From Mesorhizobium sp. CA14 (GTDB taxonomy: Bacteria > Pseudomonadota > Alphaproteobacteria > Rhizobiales > Rhizobiaceae), in assembly GCF_020165195.1 (NCBI RefSeq), contig NZ_JAIUHR010000004.1, positions 62,001 to 126,000 on the forward strand: a stretch of 64,000 nucleotides of DNA, given 5' to 3'. The first letter of the stretch is position 1. Each line of letters opens with the position of its first letter. A model generated the notes under the pieces. That model had not been told where the DNA came from. It did not search any database and worked only from the letters and a program-made list of their open reading frames with translations. Position numbers and translations under genes: made by a program. Positions 39,089 to 49,786 of this stretch are shown here, in pieces.

Positions 39089-41548
39089 ATGGCTGGACGT
39101 GGCCGGGGTGCGGAGGAGGGCGGGGAAACGACAGCTGGCGTCAGCGAGCGCCTGATGTTTGCCCGTGCCGCGCCGGCCGAAGAAGCGCCGCTTTCGCTTC
39201 CGGAACTCCATCCACCCGCCGAGCTACCGCCGCCCGGCGGTGGTGCGCTGCAGCCAGCCTCGCCAAGAGCTATCGCCGACAGGATCCGCAAACAGCTTGG
39301 CCGCGTTTCGCTTCCTGCGCTGCGCCGAAGCGTTGCGGTCGCTGCCGCCACTGAGCTCGACCGTGGCATCGGCTTTCTGCTGGTGCCGGTGTTCCTTGCA
39401 GCCGGCGTGATCTACTATTTTTCGCTGAGCACCGAGCCGGACCTCTACAGGCCGCTTGCAGCGGTGGCTCTGATGGCTGTCTGCGCGGCGGTGTCGCGCT
39501 CCTGGCAGAGAACGCATCTTCTCTTCATGGCGGCGCTTTTCTGCGCCCTGGGCTTTCTCGCGGCCAAAGTAGAGACCTGGCGGATGGCGACCCCGATGCT
39601 GGGGTCCGAAATCCAGACACGGCTGACGGGCCGCCTCGTCATCGCCGAAGCGATGGCCAACGGCCGCGTCCGGCTGACCATCGATCTGATTTCAACGGAG
39701 CGTCCGAAGCTGCGCTACGCGCCGGACCGCGTCAGGCTGTCGGCACGCAGGATCCCGCCCGGCATGACGGCCGGATCGATGCTGACCGGCTATGCCAAGC
39801 TGCTGCCGCCGACAGGCCCGGTTCGGCCGGACAGCTACGACTTTTCCTTCGACAGCTACTTTGCCGGCATCGGCGGCAGCGGCTTTTTCCTGGGTGACCC
39901 GAAGCTGATTGCGCCAATGGAGGCACCCTTTGGCGCGCGCGTCGCGTCGGCAGTCGAAAACGCGCGCGAAGGCATCGCCGATCACATCAGGAGCAGCATC
40001 GGCGGGTCCGAAGGCGAAATCGCGGCGGCGCTGATCGTCGGCGTGCGCGCCGGCATTCCGGAAGCGATCAACGAGTCGATGCGGCGCACCGGCATCTATC
40101 ACATCATCTCGATCTCCGGCCTGCACATGGCGCTGGTCGCCGGCACGATCATGATGCTTCTACGCGGCGCCTTCGCGCTGTTTCCGGATTTCTCGTCCCG
40201 GCGGCCGGTGAAGAAATATGCTGCTGGAATCGCGCTAGTCTCGATCGCCGCTTACCTCGTCATCTCCGGCATCGTGGTGGCGGCCGAGCGAAGCTTCATC
40301 ATGCTCGCCGTAATGCTCGCCGCCGTGCTCTTCGACCGCGCGGCGCTCACCATGCGCAACCTGGCGATCTCGGCCATCGCTGTCATCCTTGTCTCGCCGC
40401 ATGAGGTGGTTGGCCCGAGCTTCCAGATGTCCTTTGCCGCCACCGCCGCCCTGGTCGGCGCCTATGCGGGCTTTGCGGACTACCGCGCCGGCAAAACGAC
40501 CGCGCCGCCGGCAAAGCGTTCGTTCCTTGGGTTCCTGTCGCGAAAACTGGCGGTTGGCGTGGGCGGCGCCGCCGTGACGTCGCTCATCGCGGGGAGCGCG
40601 ACATTGCTGTTTGCGATCTGGCATTTCCAGCGCGTCTCGCCGCTCAGCCTGCTCGCCAATCTGGCGGTCATGCCGATCGTCTCGCTGATCGTCATGCCGT
40701 TCGCGGTGTTGAGCGCGCTGGCCATGCCCTTCGGCTTCGACGGGCCGTTCCTCTATGTGATGGGCAAGGGGCTGACGGCAATGATCGCCATCTCGGCATG
40801 GATCTCCGAGCGCTCACCTGTCGACGCCGTCGGGCTGATCTCGATCCAGTCGGTGCTGCTGGCGACGATCGCGCTGGTCATCGCGACGATGGCCACCACC
40901 TGGCTAAGGCTAGCCGCTGTTCCCTTCGCGCTTGCCGCACTGCTGGCCATTCCGCATGTCCGCACGCCGGATGTGCTCATCTCGGAGGACGCGCATCTGG
41001 TGGCGATGCCGATCGGCGGCGGCGAGCTTGCCGTCAATCGCGCACGCCCCAACGAGTTCACCACCGACAACTGGAAACGGGCGCTGAAAGCGGAGGACAT
41101 CGTGCCACCGGAGACATTCGCCAAAGATGCGGTGGACATAGCCGACCCCGTCGACCTGCCGTCCGGCTCGCCCTTCTACTGCACAGGTGATCTCTGCATC
41201 GGCCGGCATCCATCCGGTGCCATCGTCGCGCTCGCCGAAAACCGCGACAGCGCCCGGCCGGCCTGCGGCTTCGCCGACCTCATCGTCATCAATGACGCCA
41301 CCGCCTACAACCCCTGCCGCGATCCACGCGTGCTTGTCGTCACCAAGCGACAGCTGGCGCGCGACGGCAGCGCCGCTGTTTTCTTCGATCCGCAATCGGC
41401 AACCGCGCGGCCAACTATTCGCTACGCGGTCGAAGAACCATATCGACCCTGGCACGAGCAACGGAAATACGCCCGCGAGGCGAGGGGGCTGCCGCCTTAT
41501 GAAAAACCTGAGAGGACGGGTGCAAAGTCCCCGGAACCAGATCAATAG
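39089..41548 (+). CDS. comEC: ComEC/Rec2-type competence membrane protein
   Basis: 819-residue polytopic protein related to the DNA-uptake channel ComEC: N-terminal soluble/DUF4131-like region (about residues 170-260), then the competence domain with INESMRRTGIYHIISISGLHMALVAG, VAAERSFIMLAVM and many helices up to about 600. The C-terminal region shows no HxHxDH metallo-beta-lactamase motif, so the nuclease-like domain appears degenerate. Divergent from gltX; convergent with lexA. Confidence 0.9.
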   Translation: MAGRGRGAEEGGETTAGVSERLMFARAAPAEEAPLSLPELHPPAELPPPGGGALQPASPRAIADRIRKQLGRVSLPALRRSVAVAAATELDRGIGFLLVPVFLAAGVIYYFSLSTEPDLYRPLAAVALMAVCAAVSRSWQRTHLLFMAALFCALGFLAAKVETWRMATPMLGSEIQTRLTGRLVIAEAMANGRVRLTIDLISTERPKLRYAPDRVRLSARRIPPGMTAGSMLTGYAKLLPPTGPVRPDSYDFSFDSYFAGIGGSGFFLGDPKLIAPMEAPFGARVASAVENAREGIADHIRSSIGGSEGEIAAALIVGVRAGIPEAINESMRRTGIYHIISISGLHMALVAGTIMMLLRGAFALFPDFSSRRPVKKYAAGIALVSIAAYLVISGIVVAAERSFIMLAVMLAAVLFDRAALTMRNLAISAIAVILVSPHEVVGPSFQMSFAATAALVGAYAGFADYRAGKTTAPPAKRSFLGFLSRKLAVGVGGAAVTSLIAGSATLLFAIWHFQRVSPLSLLANLAVMPIVSLIVMPFAVLSALAMPFGFDGPFLYVMGKGLTAMIAISAWISERSPVDAVGLISIQSVLLATIALVIATMATTWLRLAAVPFALAALLAIPHVRTPDVLISEDAHLVAMPIGGGELAVNRARPNEFTTDNWKRALKAEDIVPPETFAKDAVDIADPVDLPSGSPFYCTGDLCIGRHPSGAIVALAENRDSARPACGFADLIVINDATAYNPCRDPRVLVVTKRQLARDGSAAVFFDPQSATARPTIRYAVEEPYRPWHEQRKYAREARGLPPYEKPERTGAKSPEPDQ

Positions 41549-41598
41549 ATCGCTGCAATTCCACAAAAAGTACGCAGCAGCTTGTTTCCCGGAGTTGC

Positions 41599-42339
41599 TC
41601 AGTAGCGACGGATCAGCCCGACAAGCTTGCCCTGCACCTTCACCCTATCCGGCCCGAAGATGCGGGTTTCGTAGGCAGGGTTGGCCGCCTCGAGCGCGAT
41701 CGAGGCACCCTTGCGGCGGAAGCGCTTGAGCGTCGCTTCCTGGTCGTCGACCAGCGCCACCACGATCTCGCCCGGGCTTGCCGTGTTGGCATTGCGGATG
41801 ATGACGGTATCGCCGTCGAAGATGCCGGCCTCGATCATCGAATCACCCTTGACCTCCAGCGCATAATGCTCGCCGCCGGCGATCATGTCCGGCGGCACTG
41901 TGATCGAATGCGTCTGGTGCTGGATGGCGTCGATCGGCACGCCGGCGGCGATGCGGCCCATCACCGGAATGGACACGGCAGAGCCGGCATCGTCGTCATT
42001 GCTCGGCGCCGGGGTGCGCGACGGCACCGCCGGTTTCACCTGACGGCTGAGATTGTTCTGACCCAGGCTGCCCTGGATGACGCTTGGCGAAAACTTCTTC
42101 GCCGCATTGAGGCCGGGGGCGATCGAGTCTGGCAGGCGCAGCACTTCCAGCGCGCGCGCCCGGTTCGGCAGCCGGCGAATGAAGCCGCGTTCCTCCAGCG
42201 CCGTGATCAGCCGATGGATGCCAGACTTGGAGGCGAGGTCGAGCGCTTCCTTCATCTCGTCGAAAGACGGCGGAATCCCGCTTTCCTTCAGCCTTTCGTG
42301 GATGAACATCAGAAGTTCATGTTGTTTGCGCGTCAGCAT
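41599..42339 (-). CDS. lexA: SOS repressor LexA
   Basis: 246-residue S24 repressor. N-terminal helix-turn-helix ([22 protein letters not shown]), a long linker of the alphaproteobacterial type, autocleavage site Ala132-Gly133 (GRIAAGVP), catalytic Ser167 (GDSMIEAG) and Lys205 (EATLKRF). A much longer open frame exists upstream but this ATG begins [10 protein letters not shown] as in the family. Autoregulated by the SOS box at 42400-42414. Confidence 0.97.
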   Translation of the reverse strand: MLTRKQHELLMFIHERLKESGIPPSFDEMKEALDLASKSGIHRLITALEERGFIRRLPNRARALEVLRLPDSIAPGLNAAKKFSPSVIQGSLGQNNLSRQVKPAVPSRTPAPSNDDDAGSAVSIPVMGRIAAGVPIDAIQHQTHSITVPPDMIAGGEHYALEVKGDSMIEAGIFDGDTVIIRNANTASPGEIVVALVDDQEATLKRFRRKGASIALEAANPAYETRIFGPDRVKVQGKLVGLIRRY

Positions 42340-42399
42340 GGCGGCCCCCACGGGTTCTGAAACCAGAATCAGAAAAACAAACCCAGAACAAACACTATC

Positions 42400-42414
42400 T
42401 GTTCCAGTTGTGTT
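42400..42414 (+). promoter_or_regulatory. LexA SOS box
   Basis: GTTC-CAGTTGT-GTTC, a perfect match to the alphaproteobacterial GTTC-N7-GTTC operator, 61 bases ahead of lexA. A GAAC at 42385-42388 makes an additional inverted half-site. Confidence 0.88.
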
Positions 42415-42455
42415 CCGCAACCGTTTAAAGTTTAGTGAATTTGTTGACGATTTGT

Positions 42456-43661
42456 TCAGCGTAACATCAGCACGCTGCATGCGGCGCCGGTCTCTGCAGC
42501 CGGCGCGAAGGGCTCGCGCACGATCAGGCCATTGGCCTCCGCGAGCGTCCTGAGCATCGAGGAGTCCTGGATGCCGAAGGGAGTCGCGACCAGGGCGCCG
42601 GCTTCCTCGCGCACGGAGGCGCGCACATAGTCCTGCCTGAGGTCGTTGGCCTGCATCGCGGCGCCCAGCCGGGCCGTTCGCAGGTCTTGCCGGTGGTCGC
42701 GGCCGCCGAGCCGGGCAAGCAGCGGCTTCAGGAAGAGTTGCGAGCAGACGATGCTGGCTACCGGATTGCCGGGCAGGCCGATGCACCGGACATTGCCAAG
42801 CCGGCCAAACATCAGCGGTTTGCCGGGGCGCATGGCGATCTTCCAGAAGTCGAGCTTCATGCCTTCGCCGGTCAGAACGTCGTGGATCAGGTCGTGATCG
42901 CCGACCGAGGCGCCGCCGAGCGTGACGATGACGTCGGCGTTCGCCTCGACCGCTTTCCGGACCAGCGCGGCGATTGACTCCTTGCGGTCGGCAGCGATGC
43001 CGAGATCGAGCACGCGCGCGCCGACCGACTGGGCGGCGGCGGCAACGCCATAAGCGTTCGATGAAATGATCTGGTCGGGGCCGAGCGTGCTGCCCGGCGG
43101 TAGCAATTCATCGCCGGTGGCGATGATCGCGACCAGCGGCCGGCGCACGAGGTTCAAGGCAGGGTGGTTGGCCGAGGCCGCGAGCGAAAGGGCCGCCGCG
43201 TCGAGCACGCGGCCCTTTTCGAGCAGCACGTCGCCCTCGACGAAGTCGAGCCCGCGGCGGCGCACATTGCGTCCTTCCGCGGTCGGTTCCGTCACCTCGA
43301 TCCTGCCATTGCCGAGATCGCGGACATTTTCCTGGATGACGACGGTGTCGGTGCCCTCGGGCAGCGGCGCGCCGGTGAAGATGCGCACGGCCTGGCCTTT
43401 TCCGACGGCTCCGGAGAAACTTCGTCCGGCGGGCGCCATGCCTATGACCTCGAGCTGCGCCGGCGCCGCGGCAACATCGGCGGAGCGCATGGCATAGCCG
43501 TCCATCGCGGAGGCATTGAAAGGGGGCTGCGGGCGCAGCGCGACCACCGGTTCCGCCAAAACCCGACCGGCCGCGTCCGCCAGCGGAACGCTCTCGCCCG
43601 GCAATGGCGTCGCGTCGTCGAGCAAGCGTTCGAGCGCTTCGGCGACTGGAACCAGGGCCAT
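42456..43661 (-). CDS. moeA: molybdopterin molybdenumtransferase MoeA
   Basis: 401 residues; inserts molybdate into adenylated molybdopterin. Segments [54 protein letters not shown] and [18 protein letters not shown] are characteristic. Its ATG overlaps the moaC stop (TGATG), so translation is coupled. A much longer open frame reading through moaC was rejected. Confidence 0.96.
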   Translation of the reverse strand: MALVPVAEALERLLDDATPLPGESVPLADAAGRVLAEPVVALRPQPPFNASAMDGYAMRSADVAAAPAQLEVIGMAPAGRSFSGAVGKGQAVRIFTGAPLPEGTDTVVIQENVRDLGNGRIEVTEPTAEGRNVRRRGLDFVEGDVLLEKGRVLDAAALSLAASANHPALNLVRRPLVAIIATGDELLPPGSTLGPDQIISSNAYGVAAAAQSVGARVLDLGIAADRKESIAALVRKAVEANADVIVTLGGASVGDHDLIHDVLTGEGMKLDFWKIAMRPGKPLMFGRLGNVRCIGLPGNPVASIVCSQLFLKPLLARLGGRDHRQDLRTARLGAAMQANDLRQDYVRASVREEAGALVATPFGIQDSSMLRTLAEANGLIVREPFAPAAETGAACSVLMLR

Positions 43662-44137
43662 CAGGCATCCACCTTGTAGTCGCCGGACTTGCCGCCGGTC
43701 TTCTCGACCAGCCGGACGCCGGAAATCACCATGCCGCGGTCCGCCGCCTTGGCCATGTCGTAGATGGTGAGGCAGGCGACCGTGGCTGCGGTCAGCGCCT
43801 CCATCTCCACTCCGGTCTTGCCGGTGACGCGCGCAAGCGCGGTGACCCTGAGGCCGGGCAGCGTGCGGTCCGGCTCGATCTCGACGGCCACTTTGGTGAG
43901 AAGCAGCGGATGGCAAAGCGGGATCAGCTCATGCGTCTTCTTCGCCGCCATGATGCCGGCGATGCGCGCTGTGCCCAGCACGTCGCCCTTCTTGGCGTCG
44001 CCGGCGAGAATCATCTCCAGCGTTTCCGGCTGCATGGTGACAACACCTTCGGCGACCGCGGTGCGGGTCGTCTCGGCCTTGTCGCCGACATCAACCATGT
44101 TGGCTTCGCCCTTGGCGCCGAGATGGGTGAGGGCCAT
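43661..44137 (-). CDS. moaC: cyclic pyranopterin monophosphate synthase MoaC
   Basis: 158 residues; converts the MoaA product into cyclic pyranopterin monophosphate. Typical segments [58 protein letters not shown] and DYKVDA at the C-terminus. One base after the trpC stop and overlapping moeA. Confidence 0.96.
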   Translation of the reverse strand: MALTHLGAKGEANMVDVGDKAETTRTAVAEGVVTMQPETLEMILAGDAKKGDVLGTARIAGIMAAKKTHELIPLCHPLLLTKVAVEIEPDRTLPGLRVTALARVTGKTGVEMEALTAATVACLTIYDMAKAADRGMVISGVRLVEKTGGKSGDYKVDA

Positions 44138-44138
44138 C

Positions 44139-44951
44139 TTAGATGGCCTCGACCGCTGCCTTGCCCGTGAGCAGCAATTTCGTCGCCGCGGCCACATCGG
44201 CCTGTCGCATCAGGCTCTCGCCGACGAGAAAGGCGCCGATGCCGCTCTTCTGCATCCTGAGGCAGTCGTCGTGCGTGAAGATGCCGCTCTCGCTGACCAG
44301 CAGGTAGCCGCCCGGCACCATTGGCGCCAGTCGCTCGGAAGTCTCAAGGCTGGTCTCGAAGGTCCGTAAATTGCGGTTGTTGATACCGATCAGCCGCGAC
44401 GACAATTTTAGCGCGCGCTCCGTTTCGGCCTCGTCATGCACTTCGATCAGCGCGTCCATCCCGAGCTCGAAAGCGGTAGCTTCCAATTCGCTCGCCAGGG
44501 CATCGTCCACGCTTGCCATGATGATCAGGATGGCGTCTGCGCCCCAGGCCCGTGCTTCGTAGACCTGGTAGGGGTCGAACAGAAAATCCTTGCGCAACGC
44601 GGGCAGCGAAACCGCCTTGCGCGCATTGGTCAGAAATTCTGGAGCGCCAAGGAAAGACGGGGTGTCCGTAAGCACCGAAAGGCAGGCGGCGCCACCTTTC
44701 TGGTAGGCCCGTGCCAATGACGGCGGATCGAAATCGGCGCGGATCAAACCCTTGGAAGGGCTGGCCTTCTTGATTTCGGCGATCAGGCCGAAGCTCCCCG
44801 CTCTGCGCTTCGCCTCAAGCGCCGCCAAAAAACCGCGCGTCGCATCGGCATCCTTTGCCCGCGCCTTGATCTCGGCCAGCGGTACCTTCGCCTTCGCCGC
44901 CGCGATCTCGTCGCGCTTATAGGCTTCGATCTTGCGCAGGATGTCCGACAA
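44139..44951 (-). CDS. trpC: indole-3-glycerol phosphate synthase
   Basis: 270-residue TIM barrel of tryptophan biosynthesis. [58 protein letters not shown] and [15 protein letters not shown] are conserved. TTG start four bases after the trpD stop. Confidence 0.96.
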   Translation of the reverse strand: MSDILRKIEAYKRDEIAAAKAKVPLAEIKARAKDADATRGFLAALEAKRRAGSFGLIAEIKKASPSKGLIRADFDPPSLARAYQKGGAACLSVLTDTPSFLGAPEFLTNARKAVSLPALRKDFLFDPYQVYEARAWGADAILIIMASVDDALASELEATAFELGMDALIEVHDEAETERALKLSSRLIGINNRNLRTFETSLETSERLAPMVPGGYLLVSESGIFTHDDCLRMQKSGIGAFLVGESLMRQADVAAATKLLLTGKAAVEAI

Positions 44952-44955
44952 GGTC

Positions 44956-45966
44956 TTATCCGTTCGAAATTTCGACGAGCTTGTCCAGCACGCCAAGCGC
45001 GCGGCCGCTGTCGATCGCCTGCGCCGCCGCCGCGATGCCGTCGGCCAGCGTCGTCGCCTTGCCGGCCACGACCAGTCCGGCGCCGGCATTCATCAGCACC
45101 GTGTCGCGATAGGCGCCGGCCGCTCCGCCCAGCATATCGCGCAATTCCTTGGCGTTATAGGCCGCGTCGCCGCCGCGCAGCTCTTCCTTGGTGTGCCGCT
45201 TCAAGCCGACGGCTTCCGGCGTCAGGGTGAAGCTGCGGATCTCGCCGCCGGCAAGCTCCGCCACCTGGGTCTCGCCCGTCGTGGTGATCTCGTCATAGCC
45301 GTCGCCATGGACGACCCAGGCGTGATCGGCGCCCAGCGCCTTGAGCGTCTCGGCCACCGGCATGATCCATTCCGGCAGGAAAACGCCGACCATCTGGCGG
45401 CTGACGCCGGCCGGGTTCGACAAAGGTCCGAGCAGGTTGAAGATGGTGCGGGTGCCGAGCTCGACGCGGGTCGGTCCGACATGCTTCATTGCCGGATGAT
45501 GCGCAGGCGCGAACATGAAGCCGACGCCGGCCTCGTGGATGCAGCGGCCAATCAGCTCCGGCGAGATATCGATCTTGACGCCCAGCGCCGTCAGCACATC
45601 GGCCGAGCCGGTCAGCGAGGACAGGCCGCGATTGCCATGTTTGGCGACCGGCACGCCGGCGGCGGCGATGATGAAGGCCGAAGCGGTCGAGATGTTGACC
45701 GAGTGCGAATTGTCGCCGCCGGTGCCGACGATGTCGATGGCGCCGTGCGGCGCCTCGACACGCAGCATCTTGGCGCGCATCGTCGCGACCGCGCCGGATA
45801 TCTCGCTCACGGTCTCGCCGCGCACGCGCAGCGCCATCAGGAAGCCGCCGATCTGGCCGGGCGTCGCATCGCCCGACATGATGATGTCGAACGCCTCGCG
45901 GGCTTCCTCGAAAGAAAGCGCGGTGCCGGTAGCGACCTTGGCTATGTGTGTCTTTAGCGCGCTCAT
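44956..45966 (-). CDS. trpD: anthranilate phosphoribosyltransferase
   Basis: 336-residue enzyme with [20 protein letters not shown] (PRPP site), [21 protein letters not shown] and [16 protein letters not shown]. Its ATG overlaps the ppiD TGA (ATGA), coupling it to the folding factor, an arrangement common in Rhizobiales. Confidence 0.97.
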   Translation of the reverse strand: MSALKTHIAKVATGTALSFEEAREAFDIIMSGDATPGQIGGFLMALRVRGETVSEISGAVATMRAKMLRVEAPHGAIDIVGTGGDNSHSVNISTASAFIIAAAGVPVAKHGNRGLSSLTGSADVLTALGVKIDISPELIGRCIHEAGVGFMFAPAHHPAMKHVGPTRVELGTRTIFNLLGPLSNPAGVSRQMVGVFLPEWIMPVAETLKALGADHAWVVHGDGYDEITTTGETQVAELAGGEIRSFTLTPEAVGLKRHTKEELRGGDAAYNAKELRDMLGGAAGAYRDTVLMNAGAGLVVAGKATTLADGIAAAAQAIDSGRALGVLDKLVEISNG

Positions 45967-47858
45967 CGTGTCTGTGCTTGCGAAACGGCGTTCGGATCGA
46001 TGCGAACGGCATATTGCGACTGCAGCTGCGCCACCAACTGGTCGAGCAGGTCGTCGGACATGCCGGCGCCGAAGGATTTCTGCGCGTCGTCCGGCACCGC
46101 GCTGCCATCGGCGCCTGCCGGCTCGAAGACCTCGGCGACCTTGAACAGGATCTGGCCGTCGCCGGTGGGCGAGGGGATCAAACCGGTGCCGCCTTCGCCG
46201 ACGCCGAACATGGCCGCAGCGCCGCCCTTGCCGAAATCGGCATCGTCGGCTTCACGCTTCAGACCACGCTTGGTCTGTTTTTCGAGCTTGAGCTCGCCAG
46301 CAATGGCGTCGAGCGTGGTGCCGGCCTTGAGGCGCTTCTCCAATTCCTGTGCCTTCGCGTTGAGCCGCTTGTCGGTCTCGGCCTCCGTCCAGTCGGCCAC
46401 GACCTTCTTGCGGACTTCGTCCAGCGTGCGGTCGCGCGCCGGCGTGATCGATTGCACCTCGTAGAAGACAAAGCCATTGTCCGCGGTGGTCAGCCCCTCG
46501 TTCTCGGTATTGGGCTCCGTCGCGAACACCGACTTGATCAGCGTGGCCGATTCCGGCAGATCGTTGACGATCGTGCCGTCGGGGCGCTGGCCGGTCCGGT
46601 CGATGGCGTCGATGGTGACGACCTTGAGCTTCAGCTTCTCGGCGGCCTGGGCAAGCGAGGCGCCCGAGGCGCGGGTGTCCTCATAGCTGTCATGGACGTC
46701 CAGCAGGATCCGGCTTGCTTCGCCGAGCGCCAGGTCCTTGCGGATCTGGGCGGACACTTCCGAAAGCGGCTTCACCACCTGCGGCTTGATCTCTGTGACG
46801 CGCAAGAGCACGGGACCGAAGGCGCCCTGAACGACCGGGCTCACCTCATTGGCATTGAGGGAGAAGGCCGCATCGGCGACCGCCTTGTCGGCGATCTTGT
46901 CCTTCGACAACGTGCCAAGCAGCGTGTCGGCCGGTGTCTTACCTTCGGCGGTGATGAGCTTGTCGAAAGTGGCGCCTGCCTTCAGCGAATCGTAGGCGGC
47001 CTTCGCCGCATCCGGCGTCTTGAACACCAACTGCTCGATGGTGCGCATCTCGGGCGTCGTGTAGCGCGCAATGTTCTTCTTGTAGTCGTCGCTGACCTGC
47101 TGGTCGGTCACGGCGGACGGATCCGCGATGTCCTGGGGCTCCAGCCGGACATAGGAGAATTTGCGATATTCCGGCGCGGCGTAGTTCTTCTTGTTGGCGT
47201 CGAAATAAGCATTGAGGGCGCTGTCGGACGGCGCCTCGATCGGCTGCACAAGCGTCTTTGGCAGCACGAGATAGTCGATCGTGCGATCCTCGCCGCGGTA
47301 GAGCGAGACCGCCTTCAGGAAGGTCTGCGGCACCTTGAGGCCGTCGGAAATCGCCTCGACGATCTGCTGGCGCACAGCCACCTGCGCGCGGTTCTTGAGG
47401 TAGTCCTCAGGCCGCATGCCGAGCTGGCGCAGAAGATATTCGAAGGTCCGACGATCGAACTGGCCGCTGGGTCCCTTGAAAGCCGGATCCTCGCGCGTCA
47501 GTTCGGCCAGCCGATCCTTGGAAAGGCCGAGCCCGAGCTTGCGCGCCTGCTCGTCGAGCACGGCGCCAGAAACGAGCTGCGCCAACACCTGGTTGTCGAC
47601 GCCGAGCAGCTTGGCCTGTTCTTGGGTGACGCGCTGGCCATATTGCTGCGACAGAAGGTTGAGCTGGCGATCGTAAGCGAGGCGGTACTCGTTGATCGAG
47701 ACCTCCGTGCCGCCGGCAGTGATCACCGCGTGATGACCGCCCAGCACGCCTCCCACCATGCGCGTGGTCGCGCCCCAGGCGAGGAAACTCACCACCAGCA
47801 AGGACAGCAACGCCTTCGCGACCCAAGTGCCTGCCGCGCTTCTCAATATACCAAGCAT
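45963..47858 (-). CDS. ppiD: PpiD-like membrane-anchored peptidyl-prolyl isomerase/chaperone
   Basis: 631 residues: one N-terminal anchor helix (about 12-30), a SurA-N-like chaperone region (about 45-180), and a parvulin-like domain (about 255-360; [20 protein letters not shown]). Acts on proteins leaving SecYEG in the periplasm. First gene of the run ppiD-trpD-trpC-moaC-moeA and divergent from tpiA. Confidence 0.92.
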   Translation of the reverse strand: MLGILRSAAGTWVAKALLSLLVVSFLAWGATTRMVGGVLGGHHAVITAGGTEVSINEYRLAYDRQLNLLSQQYGQRVTQEQAKLLGVDNQVLAQLVSGAVLDEQARKLGLGLSKDRLAELTREDPAFKGPSGQFDRRTFEYLLRQLGMRPEDYLKNRAQVAVRQQIVEAISDGLKVPQTFLKAVSLYRGEDRTIDYLVLPKTLVQPIEAPSDSALNAYFDANKKNYAAPEYRKFSYVRLEPQDIADPSAVTDQQVSDDYKKNIARYTTPEMRTIEQLVFKTPDAAKAAYDSLKAGATFDKLITAEGKTPADTLLGTLSKDKIADKAVADAAFSLNANEVSPVVQGAFGPVLLRVTEIKPQVVKPLSEVSAQIRKDLALGEASRILLDVHDSYEDTRASGASLAQAAEKLKLKVVTIDAIDRTGQRPDGTIVNDLPESATLIKSVFATEPNTENEGLTTADNGFVFYEVQSITPARDRTLDEVRKKVVADWTEAETDKRLNAKAQELEKRLKAGTTLDAIAGELKLEKQTKRGLKREADDADFGKGGAAAMFGVGEGGTGLIPSPTGDGQILFKVAEVFEPAGADGSAVPDDAQKSFGAGMSDDLLDQLVAQLQSQYAVRIDPNAVSQAQTR

Positions 47859-48001
47859 GCATACTTCCGATTTTTGCGCATTTTCGCCTGCGCCGAGTCT
47901 GAAACAAGCGCAATAGCGCCCTTCCGGTCCACTGTCGATTGCTTTGTGACCTGATTTTGGTAGTGAGGGCGCTGCTTAATGTCGCTCGGAGAACGCGCCC
48001 C

Positions 48002-48769
48002 ATGACCCCTGGAATCCGCCCGCTTGTCGCCGGCAACTGGAAAATGAACGGCACCAGCGCCTCGCTCAACGAGCTGCGGTCGATCGGCAACGGGTTCATG
48101 AGCGGGCTCGACGCGGAGACCGAAGCGCTGGTGTGCGTGCCGGCGACCTTGCTCCAGCGCGCCGCCGAGATCCTGTCGCGCACGCCGGTGCGGGCCGGCG
48201 GAGAAGATTGTCATCCCAAGGAGAGCGGCGCCTTCACCGGCGAGATTTCGGCCGAGATGCTCAAGGATGCCGGCGCAAGCCACGTGATCGTCGGCCATTC
48301 GGAGCGTCGCGAACTGTTCGGCGACAATGATGCGACGGTCCATGCCAAGGCATCGGCCGCCTGGCGGGCGGGGCTTGTGGCCATTATCTGCATCGGCGAG
48401 ACGCGCGCCGAGCGAGAGGCGGGCGCCACGCTCGATGTTCTGTCGCGTCAGCTCGAAGGGTCGGTTCCGACCAGCGCTACCGCGGCGAACACCATCATCG
48501 CCTATGAGCCGGTCTGGGCGATCGGCACCGGCCTGACCCCGACAGCGGCCGACGTCGCCGAGGCGCATGCGCATATTCGCGGCAAGCTGATCGGGTTGCT
48601 CGGCGATGCCGCGGCCAGGATGCGCATTCTTTACGGCGGCTCGGTCAAGTCCTCCAATGCGGTGGAACTGCTCGGGGTCGATAATGTCGACGGCGCGCTG
48701 GTCGGCGGCGCCAGCCTGAAGGCGGCCGACTTCCTGGCGATAGCGGAAGCTTACATGAACATCTCCTAG
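48002..48769 (+). CDS. tpiA: triosephosphate isomerase
   Basis: 255-residue TIM barrel. Lys in [10 protein letters not shown], catalytic His in [11 protein letters not shown], Glu in [13 protein letters not shown] and the phosphate loop [10 protein letters not shown]. The ATG is preceded by non-coding sequence; an in-frame upstream start at 47939 adds non-family residues. Divergent from ppiD. Confidence 0.97.
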   Translation: MTPGIRPLVAGNWKMNGTSASLNELRSIGNGFMSGLDAETEALVCVPATLLQRAAEILSRTPVRAGGEDCHPKESGAFTGEISAEMLKDAGASHVIVGHSERRELFGDNDATVHAKASAAWRAGLVAIICIGETRAEREAGATLDVLSRQLEGSVPTSATAANTIIAYEPVWAIGTGLTPTAADVAEAHAHIRGKLIGLLGDAAARMRILYGGSVKSSNAVELLGVDNVDGALVGGASLKAADFLAIAEAYMNIS

Positions 48770-48779
48770 AGACCATTTG

Positions 48780-48900
48780 GAAATTCTACTCCGGTGGCCA
48801 TCTGGCGGCGTTTTCTGCGCTTCCGGTGCTCACGGACCTGAACGTCCGCTGCGCTCCGGTTCTCGAAACCACCACCATATGACTCGCCGGAGTGAATTTC
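48780..48900. repeat. 121-bp imperfect palindromic intergenic element
   Basis: Outer arms GAAATTCTACTCCGG (48780-48794) and CCGGAGTGAATTTC (48887-48900) match but for one bulged base. The interior has GGTGG / CCACC and GGAC / GTCC pairs and repeated TGCGCT(T)CCGGT blocks. Lies downstream of tpiA, before secG. Confidence 0.6.
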
Positions 48901-49061
48901 GAAACGGTCTCTGGGCTTCCGCGGCATAAATCGTTGTATTGGCCGCATTGCTTCCCATATTCCCGGCCACGGGCTTGGAAATGCCGCCAAAGCATTGTAA
49001 GGAGCCGCCTCCAAAACACCGGTCATATGCGCGGTCGCGCAAGGCCTCGCCAGGATAAATT

Positions 49062-49574
49062 ATGGAAACCGTACTGATCGTCATCCACCTCATGGTCGTG
49101 CTCGCCCTTGTCGGCGTTGTGCTGCTGCAGCGCTCCGAAGGCGGCGGCCTGGGCATCGGCGGCGGTTCCGGCTTCATGACCGCGCGCGGCGCCGCCAACG
49201 CGCTGACCCGAGCCACCGCAATCCTGGCGGCGGCCTTCTTCGTAACCTCGCTGGCGCTATCGATCCTTGCCCGCTACGGCGAGAAGCCGATCGACATCCT
49301 CGACCGTCCGGCGACGTCCAGCCAGGGCAAGGGCGTGCTCAACCAGCTGCCGGGTTCCAATGGGCCGGTGGGCACTTCCAAGCCCGCGGCTCCGGCCGGC
49401 AGCGCGGCTCCGTCGGGCGGCACGATGACGACCACGCCGCTCGCCAATGGCACGACCGCGCCGGCCCCGGCAACGACGCCAGCTCCAGCCGCTCCCGCGC
49501 CCGCGAATCCGGCCACGCCGCCGGCAAACAATGGCGTCACCCTGCCGGTCACCCCGCAGGTTCCGAACCAGTAG
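49062..49574 (+). CDS. secG: preprotein translocase subunit SecG
   Basis: 170 residues: two membrane helices (about 3-22 and 48-68) joined by the conserved QRSEGGGLGIGGGSGFMTAR loop, then a Pro/Ala/Thr-rich tail of about 90 residues, as is common in alphaproteobacterial SecG. Forms SecYEG with SecY and SecE. AGGA precedes the ATG. Confidence 0.95.
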   Translation: METVLIVIHLMVVLALVGVVLLQRSEGGGLGIGGGSGFMTARGAANALTRATAILAAAFFVTSLALSILARYGEKPIDILDRPATSSQGKGVLNQLPGSNGPVGTSKPAAPAGSAAPSGGTMTTTPLANGTTAPAPATTPAPAAPAPANPATPPANNGVTLPVTPQVPNQ

Positions 49575-49786
49575 CCGGACAAGCACCGGGCCGTGATCTG
49601 TGGTTCTTTGAACACAGTCGCGGCAAATGCGCGCCCGATCACGAAGATTCAACCGGGCGTAGCGCGTGCCTCAGCTTGAGGCGACGACGGCTAATCGATT
49701 ATAGAATGCGCGCGGCACTATTCGGCGTCCTTGGGGGGCGCCGGGCGACGCCGTGGGCAACTTGCTTTGAAAATCGGATCTTCGCC

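Noticed and set aside
45948..47954. 668-codon open frame antisense to ppiD
   Set aside because: Ala/Arg/Leu-rich shadow; ppiD has convincing domains on the other strand.
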